Below are positions 17,920-27,375 of a stretch of 64,000 bases of DNA, piece after piece. The stretch's first letter is position 1; each line of letters begins with the position of its first letter. Source of the stretch: CAYFKJ01 sp964528595 (GTDB taxonomy: Bacteria; Pseudomonadota; Alphaproteobacteria; UBA2966); assembly GCA_964528595.1 (NCBI GenBank), contig CAZGTM010000006.1:1-64000 (forward strand). Reading direction: 5' to 3'. Made by a program: the position numbers and the translations under genes. Below the pieces are notes generated by a model, which was not told the origin of the DNA, did no database searches, and saw only the letters and a program-made list of their open reading frames with translations.

Positions 17920-18324
17920 GTGAGTAAAGCGGGAGAAACCGGCAAGGGTATCAGCGTCCTTATCGCTGAAGACGAGCCCAACATCGTGGAGTCGCTGACC
18001 TTCCTGTTGGAACAGGAAGGCTACACCGTCAGTGCGGTTGCCAACGGCGATACCGCGTTGCGTGTCCTGCAGCAGGCGAAGCCCGGCCTGCTGGTGCTGG
18101 ACGTCATGCTGCCCGGCCGCAACGGCTATGAGATCCTCAAGGTCGTGCGGGCCGACAGCCGCCTGTCGAACCTGCCGGTCGTGGTTCTGACGGCAAAGGG
18201 CCAGGAGAAAGACCGCCAGACCGCGCTCGAACTCGGAGCCAACGCGTTCATCACCAAACCGTTTTCCAATCAGGACCTAGTCGAACAGATCAATCGGCTT
18301 TCCGCCGGCGCCGGCCGAGGGTAA
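17920..18324 (+). CDS. single-domain response regulator
   Basis: A 134-residue receiver domain without an output domain. The acidic pocket is EDE, the phosphoacceptor is D61 in LLVLDVMLPG, and LTAKG and the lysine of TKPF complete the site. The start is uncertain: GTG at 17920 or the adjacent TTG at 17917, since no ATG is available. The stop overlaps the next gene as TAATG, so it is coupled to the small membrane protein and the large kinase. The SSF-family kinase two genes on is its likely partner. Confidence 0.85.
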   Translation: MSKAGETGKGISVLIAEDEPNIVESLTFLLEQEGYTVSAVANGDTALRVLQQAKPGLLVLDVMLPGRNGYEILKVVRADSRLSNLPVVVLTAKGQEKDRQTALELGANAFITKPFSNQDLVEQINRLSAGAGRG

Positions 18325-18575
18325 TGGACGGTCTGCGCAACAAGATCAATGACGTGCAGGCCATCGTCACGATGCTGGCCGTCCTGTTGATGATGCCGCC
18401 GGTCATTCTGATATTCAACGGCGCCGGCCTGATCGGCGATATCCCGGTCGTGTTGATCTTTATCTTCGGAACCTGGCTGGCGCTCATATGGGTCACGTGG
18501 TTCCTTGGCCGCCTGAGCGACGATGCGGCCGGCAAGGGCAGCGCACCGACACCTTCTGTTGATCCGACCAAGTAA
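18324..18575 (+). CDS. small two-helix membrane protein, coupled to the SSF-type kinase
   Basis: An 83-residue protein with two hydrophobic helices, roughly residues 12-36 and 38-62, joined by a short loop and followed by a polar tail. It shares TAATG junctions with the genes on both sides, so it is probably made in step with the sensor kinase. I do not recognise a characterised family. Its position matches that of small proteins found beside CbrA-type kinases and of small subunits beside sodium/acetate symporters, so a structural subunit of the symporter domain is plausible. Confidence 0.75.
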   Translation: MDGLRNKINDVQAIVTMLAVLLMMPPVILIFNGAGLIGDIPVVLIFIFGTWLALIWVTWFLGRLSDDAAGKGSAPTPSVDPTK

Positions 18576-21274
18576 TGCTATCGTCGCAACTCGTCCTTTT
18601 CACCTCGCTTGCCTATGTCGCGTTCTTGTTCCTGATCGCATTTCTCAGCGACCGGGCGGCGAAGGCGGGAACCGCCGGGCTGCTGCAATCGCCCCTGGTC
18701 TTCACGCTTTCCATTTCGATTTACTGCACCTCCTGGACGTTCTACGGCGCGGTCGGCTCGGCGGCGCGCAACGGCCTCGAATTCGTCGCCATCTACCTCG
18801 GTCCGACCATGGTGTTCGTGGGCTGGTGGTGGCTGCTGCGCAAGCTGGTGCGCATCGGACGGGAACAGCGCATCACCTCCATCGCCGATTTGATCTCCTC
18901 GCGGTATGGCAAGAGCACGACCCTGGCTGTGCTGGCAACCCTGATCGCGGTGATCGGCACCACGCCTTACATTGCCCTGCAGTTGAAGGCCGTGACCTCC
19001 AGCCTGGAAGTCATCACCGGCATTTCAGATACCTTCGCCACAACGCCGGCCAACCTCGACGTCCGCATCCGCACGGCCTTCTGGATCGCCACGGGCATGG
19101 CGATTTTCACCATTCTGTTCGGCACCCGCACGGTCGACGCCAACGAACGGCATCACGGCGTCATTGCCGCCATTGCCGTTGAGGCCATCGTCAAATTGGT
19201 CGCCCTCGTGGCGGTCGGTCTCTACGTCGTTTACGCCATTGCCGGCGGCCCCGGCGAGTTGCTCTCCAGCCCCCGGATCACCGCGGTCATGAACGCCAAG
19301 GACGTCTTCGATGAGCGCTGGATAACGCTCACCTTTCTGGCCGCGACGGCCATCATCTGCCTGCCGCGGCAATTCCATGTGACCGTGGTGGAAAATTCCG
19401 ACGATCGGCAAATCAGGACCGCCGCCTGGATGTTCCCGCTCTATCTCTTTTTGATCAGCCTGTTCGTCCTGCCGATCGCCGCCGCCGGTCTGGCCTACCT
19501 GCCGGAAAACGCCAATCCCGACATGTTCGTGCTGACGCTACCCTTGGACCAGGGGCAGGGCGGTCTTGCCCTCTTGGCCTTCATCGGCGGGTTTTCCTCG
19601 GCGACGTCGATGGTCGTGGTCGCCTCGATCGCCCTGTCGACCATGGTGTCGAACCACATCGTCATGCCCATTGCTCTGCGCATACCATGGCTGACCATGG
19701 ATGCCAGCGGCGAGGTCAAGCGGCTGATCCTGTTGAGCCGGCGTTTCAGCATCTGCCTGATCCTGGGCCTGGGTTTCCTTTACTACCTGTTCAGCCATGA
19801 GGGCGAAGCCCTGGCGTCCATCGGCTTGATCGCCTTCGCCGGCGTCGCCCAGTTCCTGCCCAGCGTGCTCGGCGGGCTGTTCTGGCGTAACGCCAATTCA
19901 CTGGGCGCCATCCTGGGGTTGCTGTCGGGATTTGCCGTCTGGGCCTATACACTTTTTCTACCGAGCTTCGTCGACCGCTCCGAATTGGCCAATTCGTTCG
20001 TTGCACATGGGCCCTGGGGCCTCGGCTGGTTGCGGCCCGAAGCCTTGTTGGGCCTGGAAGGCACCGATCCGCTGGTGCACGCCGTGGCCTGGAGCCTGGG
20101 CCTCAATACCGCAATGTTCATCGTCGGCTCGCTGATCCGTGACGGAAAACCGCTGGAACGCCTGCAGGCCACATTGTTCGTCGATGTCTTCAAGCGGGAT
20201 ACGGGAACGGAAGATCTGTTCATCGAACGGTCGGCGACGACCAGCGATCTCTATGCCCTGGCTTCGAGAGTGCTGGGCCGGGAGGAAGCCGCCCAGTTCT
20301 TTGCCGCCATGACGGTGGACGACGGCATGGCATCACCGGTGTCCGATACCAACCTGATCGCCAAACTGGAGCGCCGCTTTGCCGGCAACGTCGGCGCCGC
20401 CTCCGCCCGGGCGCTAATCTCGCGGGTGGTGACGGGCGAACGCATCAGTTTCGACGAGGTCATGAAGATCGTCGATGAAACCCAGCACGTCATCGAACAC
20501 AGCCGACAGCTTGAACTGAAGTCCCTTGAATTGGAACAGACCGCCAGCCAGTTGCGCGACGCCAACCAACTGTTGAAGGAAATCGACCAGCAAAAAGACG
20601 ATTTCCTCAGCCAGGTCAGCCATGAAATGCGTACGCCCATGACGTCCATCCGCTCCTTCACCGACATCCTGACGGCGACCAAGGATCTCAGCCAGGAGCA
20701 ATCGCAGCGCTACCTCGGCATCATCCACGCCGAGAGCGAACGCCTGACGCGGCTGCTTGACGAAATCCTTGAGGCCAACCGGCTGGAGCGCGGTGAACTG
20801 ACGCTCAACATCGAGACCGTCAGCGCAGACGAGGTGCTGGCGCGCGGCATCAACACCTGCCAGGGACTGGCCAGTCAATATGGCGTCACGGTCAACCGGC
20901 CCGAAAACAACACGGAGGCGATGGTCAAGGTCGATCCCGACCGCCTGTGCCAGATTTTTATCAACATTCTCAGCAACGCGATCAAGTACAACTCCTCGGA
21001 AGACCCCCGGGTCGATATCGCCAGCCGCGTCGCTGACGGCACGTTGTTCGTCGAATTCAGCGACAACGGCCCCGGCATTCCGGCCAGCGACGGGGAGCAC
21101 ATTTTCGGCAAGTTCACCCGTCTGGAAGCCTCGGCCAGCGATCGGCCGGGCTCGGGCCTCGGCCTCTCCATCGGCCGCGAACTGGCCAAGATGTTCAACG
21201 GCGATCTGCGCCTGGTGCCGGAACCGGATACGGGTGCAAGGTTCGTGTTGAGCCTGCCGCTTGCGGCCGAGTGA
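18575..21274 (+). CDS. sodium/solute symporter-sensor histidine kinase hybrid (CbrA type)
   Basis: An 899-residue protein. Residues 1-500 form a sodium:solute symporter (SSF/SLC5) domain with about 12-13 helices, including the stretch YCTSWTFYGAVGSAA near residue 50. A linker of about 150 residues contains a coiled coil (LELKSLELEQTASQL). HisKA follows with phosphoacceptor H683 in SHEMRTPM, then the ATPase domain with NILSNAIKYN, GPGIPA and GSGLGLSIG. CbrA of Pseudomonas, a carbon/nitrogen balance sensor, has the same design. Here the regulator gene is upstream and lacks a DNA-binding output. The module may sense a transported amino acid or acid. Confidence 0.92.
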   Translation: MLSSQLVLFTSLAYVAFLFLIAFLSDRAAKAGTAGLLQSPLVFTLSISIYCTSWTFYGAVGSAARNGLEFVAIYLGPTMVFVGWWWLLRKLVRIGREQRITSIADLISSRYGKSTTLAVLATLIAVIGTTPYIALQLKAVTSSLEVITGISDTFATTPANLDVRIRTAFWIATGMAIFTILFGTRTVDANERHHGVIAAIAVEAIVKLVALVAVGLYVVYAIAGGPGELLSSPRITAVMNAKDVFDERWITLTFLAATAIICLPRQFHVTVVENSDDRQIRTAAWMFPLYLFLISLFVLPIAAAGLAYLPENANPDMFVLTLPLDQGQGGLALLAFIGGFSSATSMVVVASIALSTMVSNHIVMPIALRIPWLTMDASGEVKRLILLSRRFSICLILGLGFLYYLFSHEGEALASIGLIAFAGVAQFLPSVLGGLFWRNANSLGAILGLLSGFAVWAYTLFLPSFVDRSELANSFVAHGPWGLGWLRPEALLGLEGTDPLVHAVAWSLGLNTAMFIVGSLIRDGKPLERLQATLFVDVFKRDTGTEDLFIERSATTSDLYALASRVLGREEAAQFFAAMTVDDGMASPVSDTNLIAKLERRFAGNVGAASARALISRVVTGERISFDEVMKIVDETQHVIEHSRQLELKSLELEQTASQLRDANQLLKEIDQQKDDFLSQVSHEMRTPMTSIRSFTDILTATKDLSQEQSQRYLGIIHAESERLTRLLDEILEANRLERGELTLNIETVSADEVLARGINTCQGLASQYGVTVNRPENNTEAMVKVDPDRLCQIFINILSNAIKYNSSEDPRVDIASRVADGTLFVEFSDNGPGIPASDGEHIFGKFTRLEASASDRPGSGLGLSIGRELAKMFNGDLRLVPEPDTGARFVLSLPLAAE

Positions 21275-21414
21275 TTTACACGGCGCCCGGGAACGTGCTC
21301 ATAAAGACAATCCCACTAACTTGCGTGATTCGGTACATCCCCACCTGCCGCCGATTCGCCCCGCCCCTGAAGATTGTGTAGAGTTTTTCAGCCTATTGGG
21401 GAGGCGCAAGATCA

Positions 21415-21492
21415 ATGAACGAGGGTACGGTTCAACTGCGACGCCCCGGCGTCCCAATGCCCCTAATCGTAGGTTGGTGGAAGGTTTGGTAA
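21415..21492 (+). CDS. possible 25-residue leader peptide upstream of the large kinase
   Basis: In the 272 bp gap before the giant kinase, an ATG at 21415 follows GGGGAGG by 10 nt and opens a 25-codon frame ending TAA at 21492. The product ends in the tryptophan-rich VGWWKVW. Three Trp in a short leader could suggest translational attenuation, but no competing hairpins were found by eye. It may be chance. The rest of the gap (21275-21546) shows no other feature. Confidence 0.25.
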   Translation: MNEGTVQLRRPGVPMPLIVGWWKVW

Positions 21493-21546
21493 CTACTCGG
21501 AGCAGCCCAAGAAACTGACGCAAATTGATCCGGCAGGGGGAAGATC

Positions 21547-24500
21547 ATGACGGCTTTCATCGATGAAGGGCGCCTGGACTCAAGCAAGACCAAAAAACAG
21601 CTGATCGCCGAGGTGCGCTTGCTCAGAAGTCAGCTGGAACAAGCGAGACGGTCCAAGGACATCGCGTCCGTCATTGAGGCGCGCATCCGTGTGGAAGAAG
21701 AGTTGCGCGATCAAAACCGCTTCGTCGGACTGCTGCACAGGATATCCGAAGGCACTAACGACGCGGCCTCCGAGGACGAGGCTTTCCAGGTTTGTCTCGA
21801 TGAGATTTGCCGCGATATGGGCTGGCCGATCGGCCATGTCTACATACATCAGCCGAAAGGTGCGACACCGCTTAGGCCGTCCCGGGTGTGGCATCTGGCC
21901 AAACCGAGAATATTCGCAAAATTCCGCGAAATGACGGAAGTCACTTCTTTCCGCATGGGCGAAGGACTTCCCGGACGCGTTTTGAAGTCGCGGAAACCGG
22001 CGTGGATTGAGGACGTCACACGGGATTCGAATTTTCCCAGGGCCAAACTGGCTCGGGCGATCGGGATTAAGGCTGGCCTTGCGTTTCCGATTACGCTTGG
22101 CGACGAGATCCTGGCGGTGTTCGAATTTTTCAGCGATCGGGCGGAAGACCCGGATCAGAGCACACTGGATGTTCTGGCCAACATTGGCCGGCAATTCGGC
22201 GGCGTCGTCGCCCGCAAACGCGCGGAGGCGGAAACGCGCCGTCAAACAAACCTGATGAACGATATCATGGATAGCGCCGGGCAGGGCATACTCGCCTTTG
22301 ACGCCGATTACCGGGTGAGCGCGTTCAACAAGAACTATACGGCGATCCTGCCGGCCTCCGAAGGCGTCCTGAAAATCGGTGCGACGCTCCCGGACGTCAT
22401 CAGCGGCCTTGCCAAAATCGGTTTCTACGGCGAGGCGAATGTCAGCAAGATCGCTAAGCAACGAATTCGCCAGTTGACCTCCGGCAAGCCGGCGAGCGCT
22501 GATTTTCACGGCACGGACGGCAAGACCTACCACGCCCTCTCCCAGCCCACCCCGGACGGCGGCTTGGTGATCACTTATACCGACATTACGGAACGGAAGC
22601 AGGCCGAGACGGAACTGACGCGGAAAGAAGCGCTTCTCCGGACTGCCATGGACAACATGACGGACGGCATGTACGTGGTCGACAAGGACATGCGCTTCGT
22701 CCTCTTCAATGACCGTTACAAGGAATTGGTGGACACGCCGGACGGCTCCATTGAGATGGGCGGACCGGTGGAGAACGCGGTTTTGGCGCACGCCCGGCGC
22801 GGGGATTACGGGCCAGGAAAGATTAGGGAGCTGGTCCGGCTACGCCTGGAAGGGCTTTCGAATTCTCAGCAGATCCAGACCGAGTTGCAGGTCAAAGGCG
22901 GCGAGCGGATCATAGATTTGCGCAAATCACCGATCGAAGGCGGGGGTGCCGTCGTTACGCTCACCGACGTCACCGGGCGCAAACAGGCGGAGCAGGCGCT
23001 GAAGGACAGCGAGAACCGGCTGAAAACCTTCGTCGACCACATACCCGCGTCAATCACCCTGAAGGACGCCGACGGGCGCTACCAGATGGTCAACAAGCGT
23101 TTCTGCGAATTGCGCGACCTGGCGCAGGAAGACGTGATCGGCAGGACGACCCACGATCTGCATCCGGGCGAACTCGCGGACGACATGAAAGGCCGGGACG
23201 AGGCGGTAGTGGCCGACGGCGCGGAACTGGAATTCGAGTTCAAGTCGACAGACGTGCGTGGCGTGGATCGCGACATGATGGGCGTTCGGTTCCCGGTATT
23301 CGGCTCAGACAATGAGGTCGTGGGTGTCGGCGGCGTTAACATTGACATCACGGAGCGCAAGCAGGCGGAAGAGGCGCTGAGGGATAGCGAAGAAATGCTG
23401 AAGACGTTTGTCGACCATATCCCAGCTGCGATCACGCTGCGTGACGTCGAGGGGCGGTATCTCATGGTCAACAAGAGCTACTGCGACCTGGTCGGCGTGA
23501 CCCCGGAGGAAGTGATCGGCAATACCGGTCAGGACGGACAATCGAAAAGGCGGACCGCAAGAATAAAGGCCGAGCTTCAAGCGGTGATCGCCGATCAATC
23601 CCGTGGGGAGCGGGAGTTCAGAGCGACCGATGTCGAGGGCAATGAGCGTGAGTTCTTTGGCATCAGATTTCCGGTTTTGGGATCCAACGACAAAGTCGTT
23701 GCCGTCGGAAGTGTCAGCCTCGACATCACGGAGCGAGTAAACGCGCAGACGGAGCTCGAACAGAAAACCAACTTATTGAGTCACGTGCTCGACACCATTC
23801 CACAAGGTGTCGTCAAGTGGGACGGCAACCGAAATCTGGCCATCTGGAACAGGCATTACCAGGATATGTTCGGCTTGTCGGGTATTGAGATGGAAACCGG
23901 AAATCCGATCCGCGGCTTTGTCGTCCATGCCGCCCGTCAGGGCACTTACGGCGAGGGCGACCCGGATGTTATCGCCGATCAGCGCATTGAGAAAATATTT
24001 GATGGCAGGGACAGCCGCAGCGAACTCAAAATCGCCGGGGACCGGATTTTGGACGTTGTCCTCCGCGCGACTGACGACGGCGGCGTCGTCTTGGCCTATA
24101 CGGACATTACCGAACGCAAGCGGGCGGAGGAAACTCTCCAGCGCAGCGAATTGCGGTTAAAGCAGATCCTGGAAGACAGTCCCATTGCCGTCAGCGTTTC
24201 GCTGGATGACAAATCTCCGGAAGATGGCGTCATCCAGTTCGCCAATTCGAGATTTGCGGAACTGATGGATATTGAACAGTCGGAAATCGGCTCCGTCAGC
24301 ACATCCGAATTCCTAAAACTGGGTGATGATCGGGCGGAACTGCAGCGGCGGCTGGATGCCGGCGAAACATTGCGGAATAGGGAGTGCCAGGCCACTCGTC
24401 GAGACGGAACGTTGTTCTGGGTGCTGTTGTCGATCAGTCCCATCGAATACGAAGGACGTCAATCGGCCTTGCTCTGGCTTTATGACATCTCCGAGCGCAA

Positions 24501-26907
24501 GCAGGCGGAGGCGTTGATCGCCGAGAAAGAAGCCCAGCTACGCATGGCCATGGACAATATGCCCGGCGCGATGTTTGTCGTCGACCGGGATCTGAAGATT
24601 GTTTTTGTCAACGAAACCTACAAGGAATACTACGGCGTCCCCGACAGTCTGGCGGCGCCAGGCGCTTCCATGCGCGATATCATTAAACACACGATCGGCC
24701 GCGGCATCCTTTCCGGCGAGGGAACGGCGGAGGAAATCTTGCGCGAACGGATCGATTCCTTCCTTCCCGACGCGATGATGACCTTCGAGGACCGGACGCC
24801 GAACGGCCGCTACATCCAAACCACCCGCACCCCGGCGCCCGACGGTCATACGGTCTCCGTCGCCGTCGACATCACCGAGCGTAAAAAAGCGGAAACGGAA
24901 ATTCTTGAGGCCCGTGACGCCGCCGAAGCGGCGACAAAAGCCAAGGCCGACTTCCTGGCCAACATGAGCCATGAAATCCGCACGCCGATGAATGCCGTAA
25001 TCGGCCTGACGCGGCTGGCACTGCAAACAGAACTCACGGAAAAACAGCGGGATTACCTGACCAAAAGCAAGTCTGCGGCCGATAATCTCCTGGCCATCAT
25101 CAACGACATTTTGGATTTCTCGAGCATTGAATCCGGTAAGCTGACGCTTGAGGCCATCGACTTCAATCTCAATGACGTGCTCGACAATGTGGCGAGCATT
25201 CTCGGCTTGCCATTCGGCCGCAAGTCCTTGGAGTTCGTTTTTGCCGTTTCACCCGACACGCCCACCCACCTGATCGGTGATCCCATGCGGCTCGGCCAGA
25301 TCGTCATTAATCTGGCGAACAACGCCATGAAATTCACCAGCCGCGGCGAAGTCGTGCTTGGCGTGGAGGTATCGTCGAAAAAGCGCGGATCGGTGAAGCT
25401 TCAACTGTCGGTGCGCGATACCGGGATCGGACTGTCGAAGGAACAGATCGCCAAATTGTTCTCGGCGTTTTCGCAGGCCGATGCCTCGGTCACCCGAAAA
25501 TACGGCGGTACGGGGCTGGGCCTCACGATTTCGAAGCGTCTGGCCGAGAAGATGAACGGGGACATCTGGGTCGAGAGCACACCGGGCAAGGGCAGTACCT
25601 TCTTCGTAACGGCCGAGTTCGGGTTGCAAAAGGCCATGCGAATTTCGCCACGCAAACTTGCCGGAAAGCTCCATGGTTCCCGGATTCTGATTGTCGACGA
25701 CAATGAGCGGTCCGCTGCGGCGTTGGCGGAACTGCTCGAATTGGCTTCGGTTCGCTCCAAGCACGTCAAATCGATGAGGCAAGCTTTGTTGAGTTTGAAG
25801 CGAGAGGCTGAAGACGATCCATTCCGCTTCGTTCTGATCGACCACACGCTATCGCGAACGGATGGCCTCCGGGTCGTCGAAAAAATCCGCTCGAACAGGC
25901 ACCTGGACGACGTCAGGGTTCTCCTGATGTCGGATCTCTACAATGTTGCCGAGCAGTCAGGAGAGATCAGCGCGGCGGCGGTTGACGCCGTGCTCCTGAA
26001 GCCGTTTACCCAAGCCACTGTTCTCACTGCCCTCAAGGCTGCTATCGACGAAAAGGCCGGGGACCAGGGCAGCGATCTGGAACCCGGGATCATCAAGGCG
26101 CTTGAGGGCGCGCGCGTTCTGCTGGTCGAGGACGATGACATTAACCAGCAGGTGGCGCGGGAAATCCTCGAGAAGGCGGGGCTCGCGGTGGATATTGCGC
26201 CGAACGGACAGGACGCCATCAAACGGGTCAAGTCGTCCAACCGGCGAAGTAAACCCTACGACGTAGTCCTTATGGATCTGCAAATGCCGGTGATGGGCGG
26301 GCTTGAGGCCACGCGCAATTTACGCCTCGATGCCAAGAACAAATCCCTGCCCATCGTTGCCATGACGGCGCACACCATGGCGGAAGAGATTGAGAGGTGT
26401 CTTGAGGCGGGCATGAACGACCATGTCGCCAAACCGATCGAGCCCGACAAACTCTTCACGGTGCTGAAGAAACGGATCGGGAAAAGGAAGCGGCCAATAT
26501 CCACCAAACGCGTGCCGTCGGTGAAAAAACCTGCCGCCAAACCCGAAGATGGCCAAATCCTGCCCAACGAAATCGATGGCGTGGATATCCGAGAGGGCGT
26601 GAAACGCCTCGGTGGCAACGCGGAAATTTACAAGAAACTGCTCGGTGTGTTCCTCGCCTCGAAGGCCGGCGCCGTCGCGGAAATCAAAGCCACGCTGGAT
26701 AGCGGTGACATCGATACGGCAGAGCGCCTGGCGCACGGTCTAAAGGGCGTGGCGGGCAACGTGTCGGCCAACGGCGTCCATGAATTGGCGAAACACCTTG
26801 AAGCCGTGATCAAGTCCGGTGACCGGGCGGAAATTGATGAAGCGATCGAGCGTCTTTCGCCCGAACTGGACAAGGTCATCGAATCGCTCCAAGCTGCTTT
26901 CAAGTGA
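21547..26907 (+). CDS. giant hybrid sensor kinase: GAF, seven PAS, HisKA, ATPase, two REC, Hpt
   Basis: A 1786-residue protein with no membrane helix, so probably a cytoplasmic sensor. Order: coiled coil (10-60), GAF (60-225), then PAS domains starting near residues 237, 368, 495, 620, 747, 874 and 1001, a repeat of about 127 residues. Most end in the DITERK motif. HisKA follows with H1142 (SHEIRTPMN), an ATPase domain with GTGLGLTISKRL, receivers with D1432 and D1577 (LMDLQMP), and an Hpt domain with H1730 (AHGLKG). A full internal phosphorelay is therefore possible. The first receiver has the atypical LSRTDG in place of MPxxDG. It is followed 75 nt later by a lone receiver. Confidence 0.93.
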   Translation: MTAFIDEGRLDSSKTKKQLIAEVRLLRSQLEQARRSKDIASVIEARIRVEEELRDQNRFVGLLHRISEGTNDAASEDEAFQVCLDEICRDMGWPIGHVYIHQPKGATPLRPSRVWHLAKPRIFAKFREMTEVTSFRMGEGLPGRVLKSRKPAWIEDVTRDSNFPRAKLARAIGIKAGLAFPITLGDEILAVFEFFSDRAEDPDQSTLDVLANIGRQFGGVVARKRAEAETRRQTNLMNDIMDSAGQGILAFDADYRVSAFNKNYTAILPASEGVLKIGATLPDVISGLAKIGFYGEANVSKIAKQRIRQLTSGKPASADFHGTDGKTYHALSQPTPDGGLVITYTDITERKQAETELTRKEALLRTAMDNMTDGMYVVDKDMRFVLFNDRYKELVDTPDGSIEMGGPVENAVLAHARRGDYGPGKIRELVRLRLEGLSNSQQIQTELQVKGGERIIDLRKSPIEGGGAVVTLTDVTGRKQAEQALKDSENRLKTFVDHIPASITLKDADGRYQMVNKRFCELRDLAQEDVIGRTTHDLHPGELADDMKGRDEAVVADGAELEFEFKSTDVRGVDRDMMGVRFPVFGSDNEVVGVGGVNIDITERKQAEEALRDSEEMLKTFVDHIPAAITLRDVEGRYLMVNKSYCDLVGVTPEEVIGNTGQDGQSKRRTARIKAELQAVIADQSRGEREFRATDVEGNEREFFGIRFPVLGSNDKVVAVGSVSLDITERVNAQTELEQKTNLLSHVLDTIPQGVVKWDGNRNLAIWNRHYQDMFGLSGIEMETGNPIRGFVVHAARQGTYGEGDPDVIADQRIEKIFDGRDSRSELKIAGDRILDVVLRATDDGGVVLAYTDITERKRAEETLQRSELRLKQILEDSPIAVSVSLDDKSPEDGVIQFANSRFAELMDIEQSEIGSVSTSEFLKLGDDRAELQRRLDAGETLRNRECQATRRDGTLFWVLLSISPIEYEGRQSALLWLYDISERKQAEALIAEKEAQLRMAMDNMPGAMFVVDRDLKIVFVNETYKEYYGVPDSLAAPGASMRDIIKHTIGRGILSGEGTAEEILRERIDSFLPDAMMTFEDRTPNGRYIQTTRTPAPDGHTVSVAVDITERKKAETEILEARDAAEAATKAKADFLANMSHEIRTPMNAVIGLTRLALQTELTEKQRDYLTKSKSAADNLLAIINDILDFSSIESGKLTLEAIDFNLNDVLDNVASILGLPFGRKSLEFVFAVSPDTPTHLIGDPMRLGQIVINLANNAMKFTSRGEVVLGVEVSSKKRGSVKLQLSVRDTGIGLSKEQIAKLFSAFSQADASVTRKYGGTGLGLTISKRLAEKMNGDIWVESTPGKGSTFFVTAEFGLQKAMRISPRKLAGKLHGSRILIVDDNERSAAALAELLELASVRSKHVKSMRQALLSLKREAEDDPFRFVLIDHTLSRTDGLRVVEKIRSNRHLDDVRVLLMSDLYNVAEQSGEISAAAVDAVLLKPFTQATVLTALKAAIDEKAGDQGSDLEPGIIKALEGARVLLVEDDDINQQVAREILEKAGLAVDIAPNGQDAIKRVKSSNRRSKPYDVVLMDLQMPVMGGLEATRNLRLDAKNKSLPIVAMTAHTMAEEIERCLEAGMNDHVAKPIEPDKLFTVLKKRIGKRKRPISTKRVPSVKKPAAKPEDGQILPNEIDGVDIREGVKRLGGNAEIYKKLLGVFLASKAGAVAEIKATLDSGDIDTAERLAHGLKGVAGNVSANGVHELAKHLEAVIKSGDRAEIDEAIERLSPELDKVIESLQAAFK

Positions 26908-26982
26908 GATCAGGCAGGCGCGGTTTTTGGGGAAATCGCGCGAAACGAAACGCCAAAGGCCCGCAATTGAGGGGAATTTCAC

Positions 26983-27348
26983 ATGGCCATGATACTGGTT
27001 ATCGATGATGAGGATGTCGATCGCATGCTGGTGGCGGAATTGCTGCGGGCGGAAGGTCATGAAGTTGCCGAGGCGGCGGACGGAGTCGAAGGCATTGCCG
27101 CTGCGGGAAATGCTGACCTCGATCTCCTGATCACGGATATCATGATGCCGCAGAAAGATGGCCTTCAAACCATCATGGACATCAAGAAGGACATACCGGA
27201 TTTGAAAATCATCGCCGTTTCGGGCGGCGGCAGGCATGTTCAGATGTCGACTCTCGACATGGCGAAATATCTCGGCGCGAACGCGACATTGTCCAAACCG
27301 GTTTCCGCCGAGAAACTGATTGCAGCCGTTAACGAGTTGCTGGCCTGA
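26983..27348 (+). CDS. single-domain response regulator
   Basis: A 121-residue CheY-like receiver. DDED forms the acidic pocket, D52 in LLITDIMMP is the phosphoacceptor, and K106 in SKPVS is the conserved lysine. There is no output domain. GAGGGGA lies upstream of the ATG. It follows the giant hybrid kinase on the same strand and is the natural terminal acceptor of its Hpt domain, acting by protein contact rather than DNA binding. Confidence 0.88.
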   Translation: MAMILVIDDEDVDRMLVAELLRAEGHEVAEAADGVEGIAAAGNADLDLLITDIMMPQKDGLQTIMDIKKDIPDLKIIAVSGGGRHVQMSTLDMAKYLGANATLSKPVSAEKLIAAVNELLA

Positions 27349-27375
27349 ATGAGCCTGTAATCCGGCGCGCCGAGG

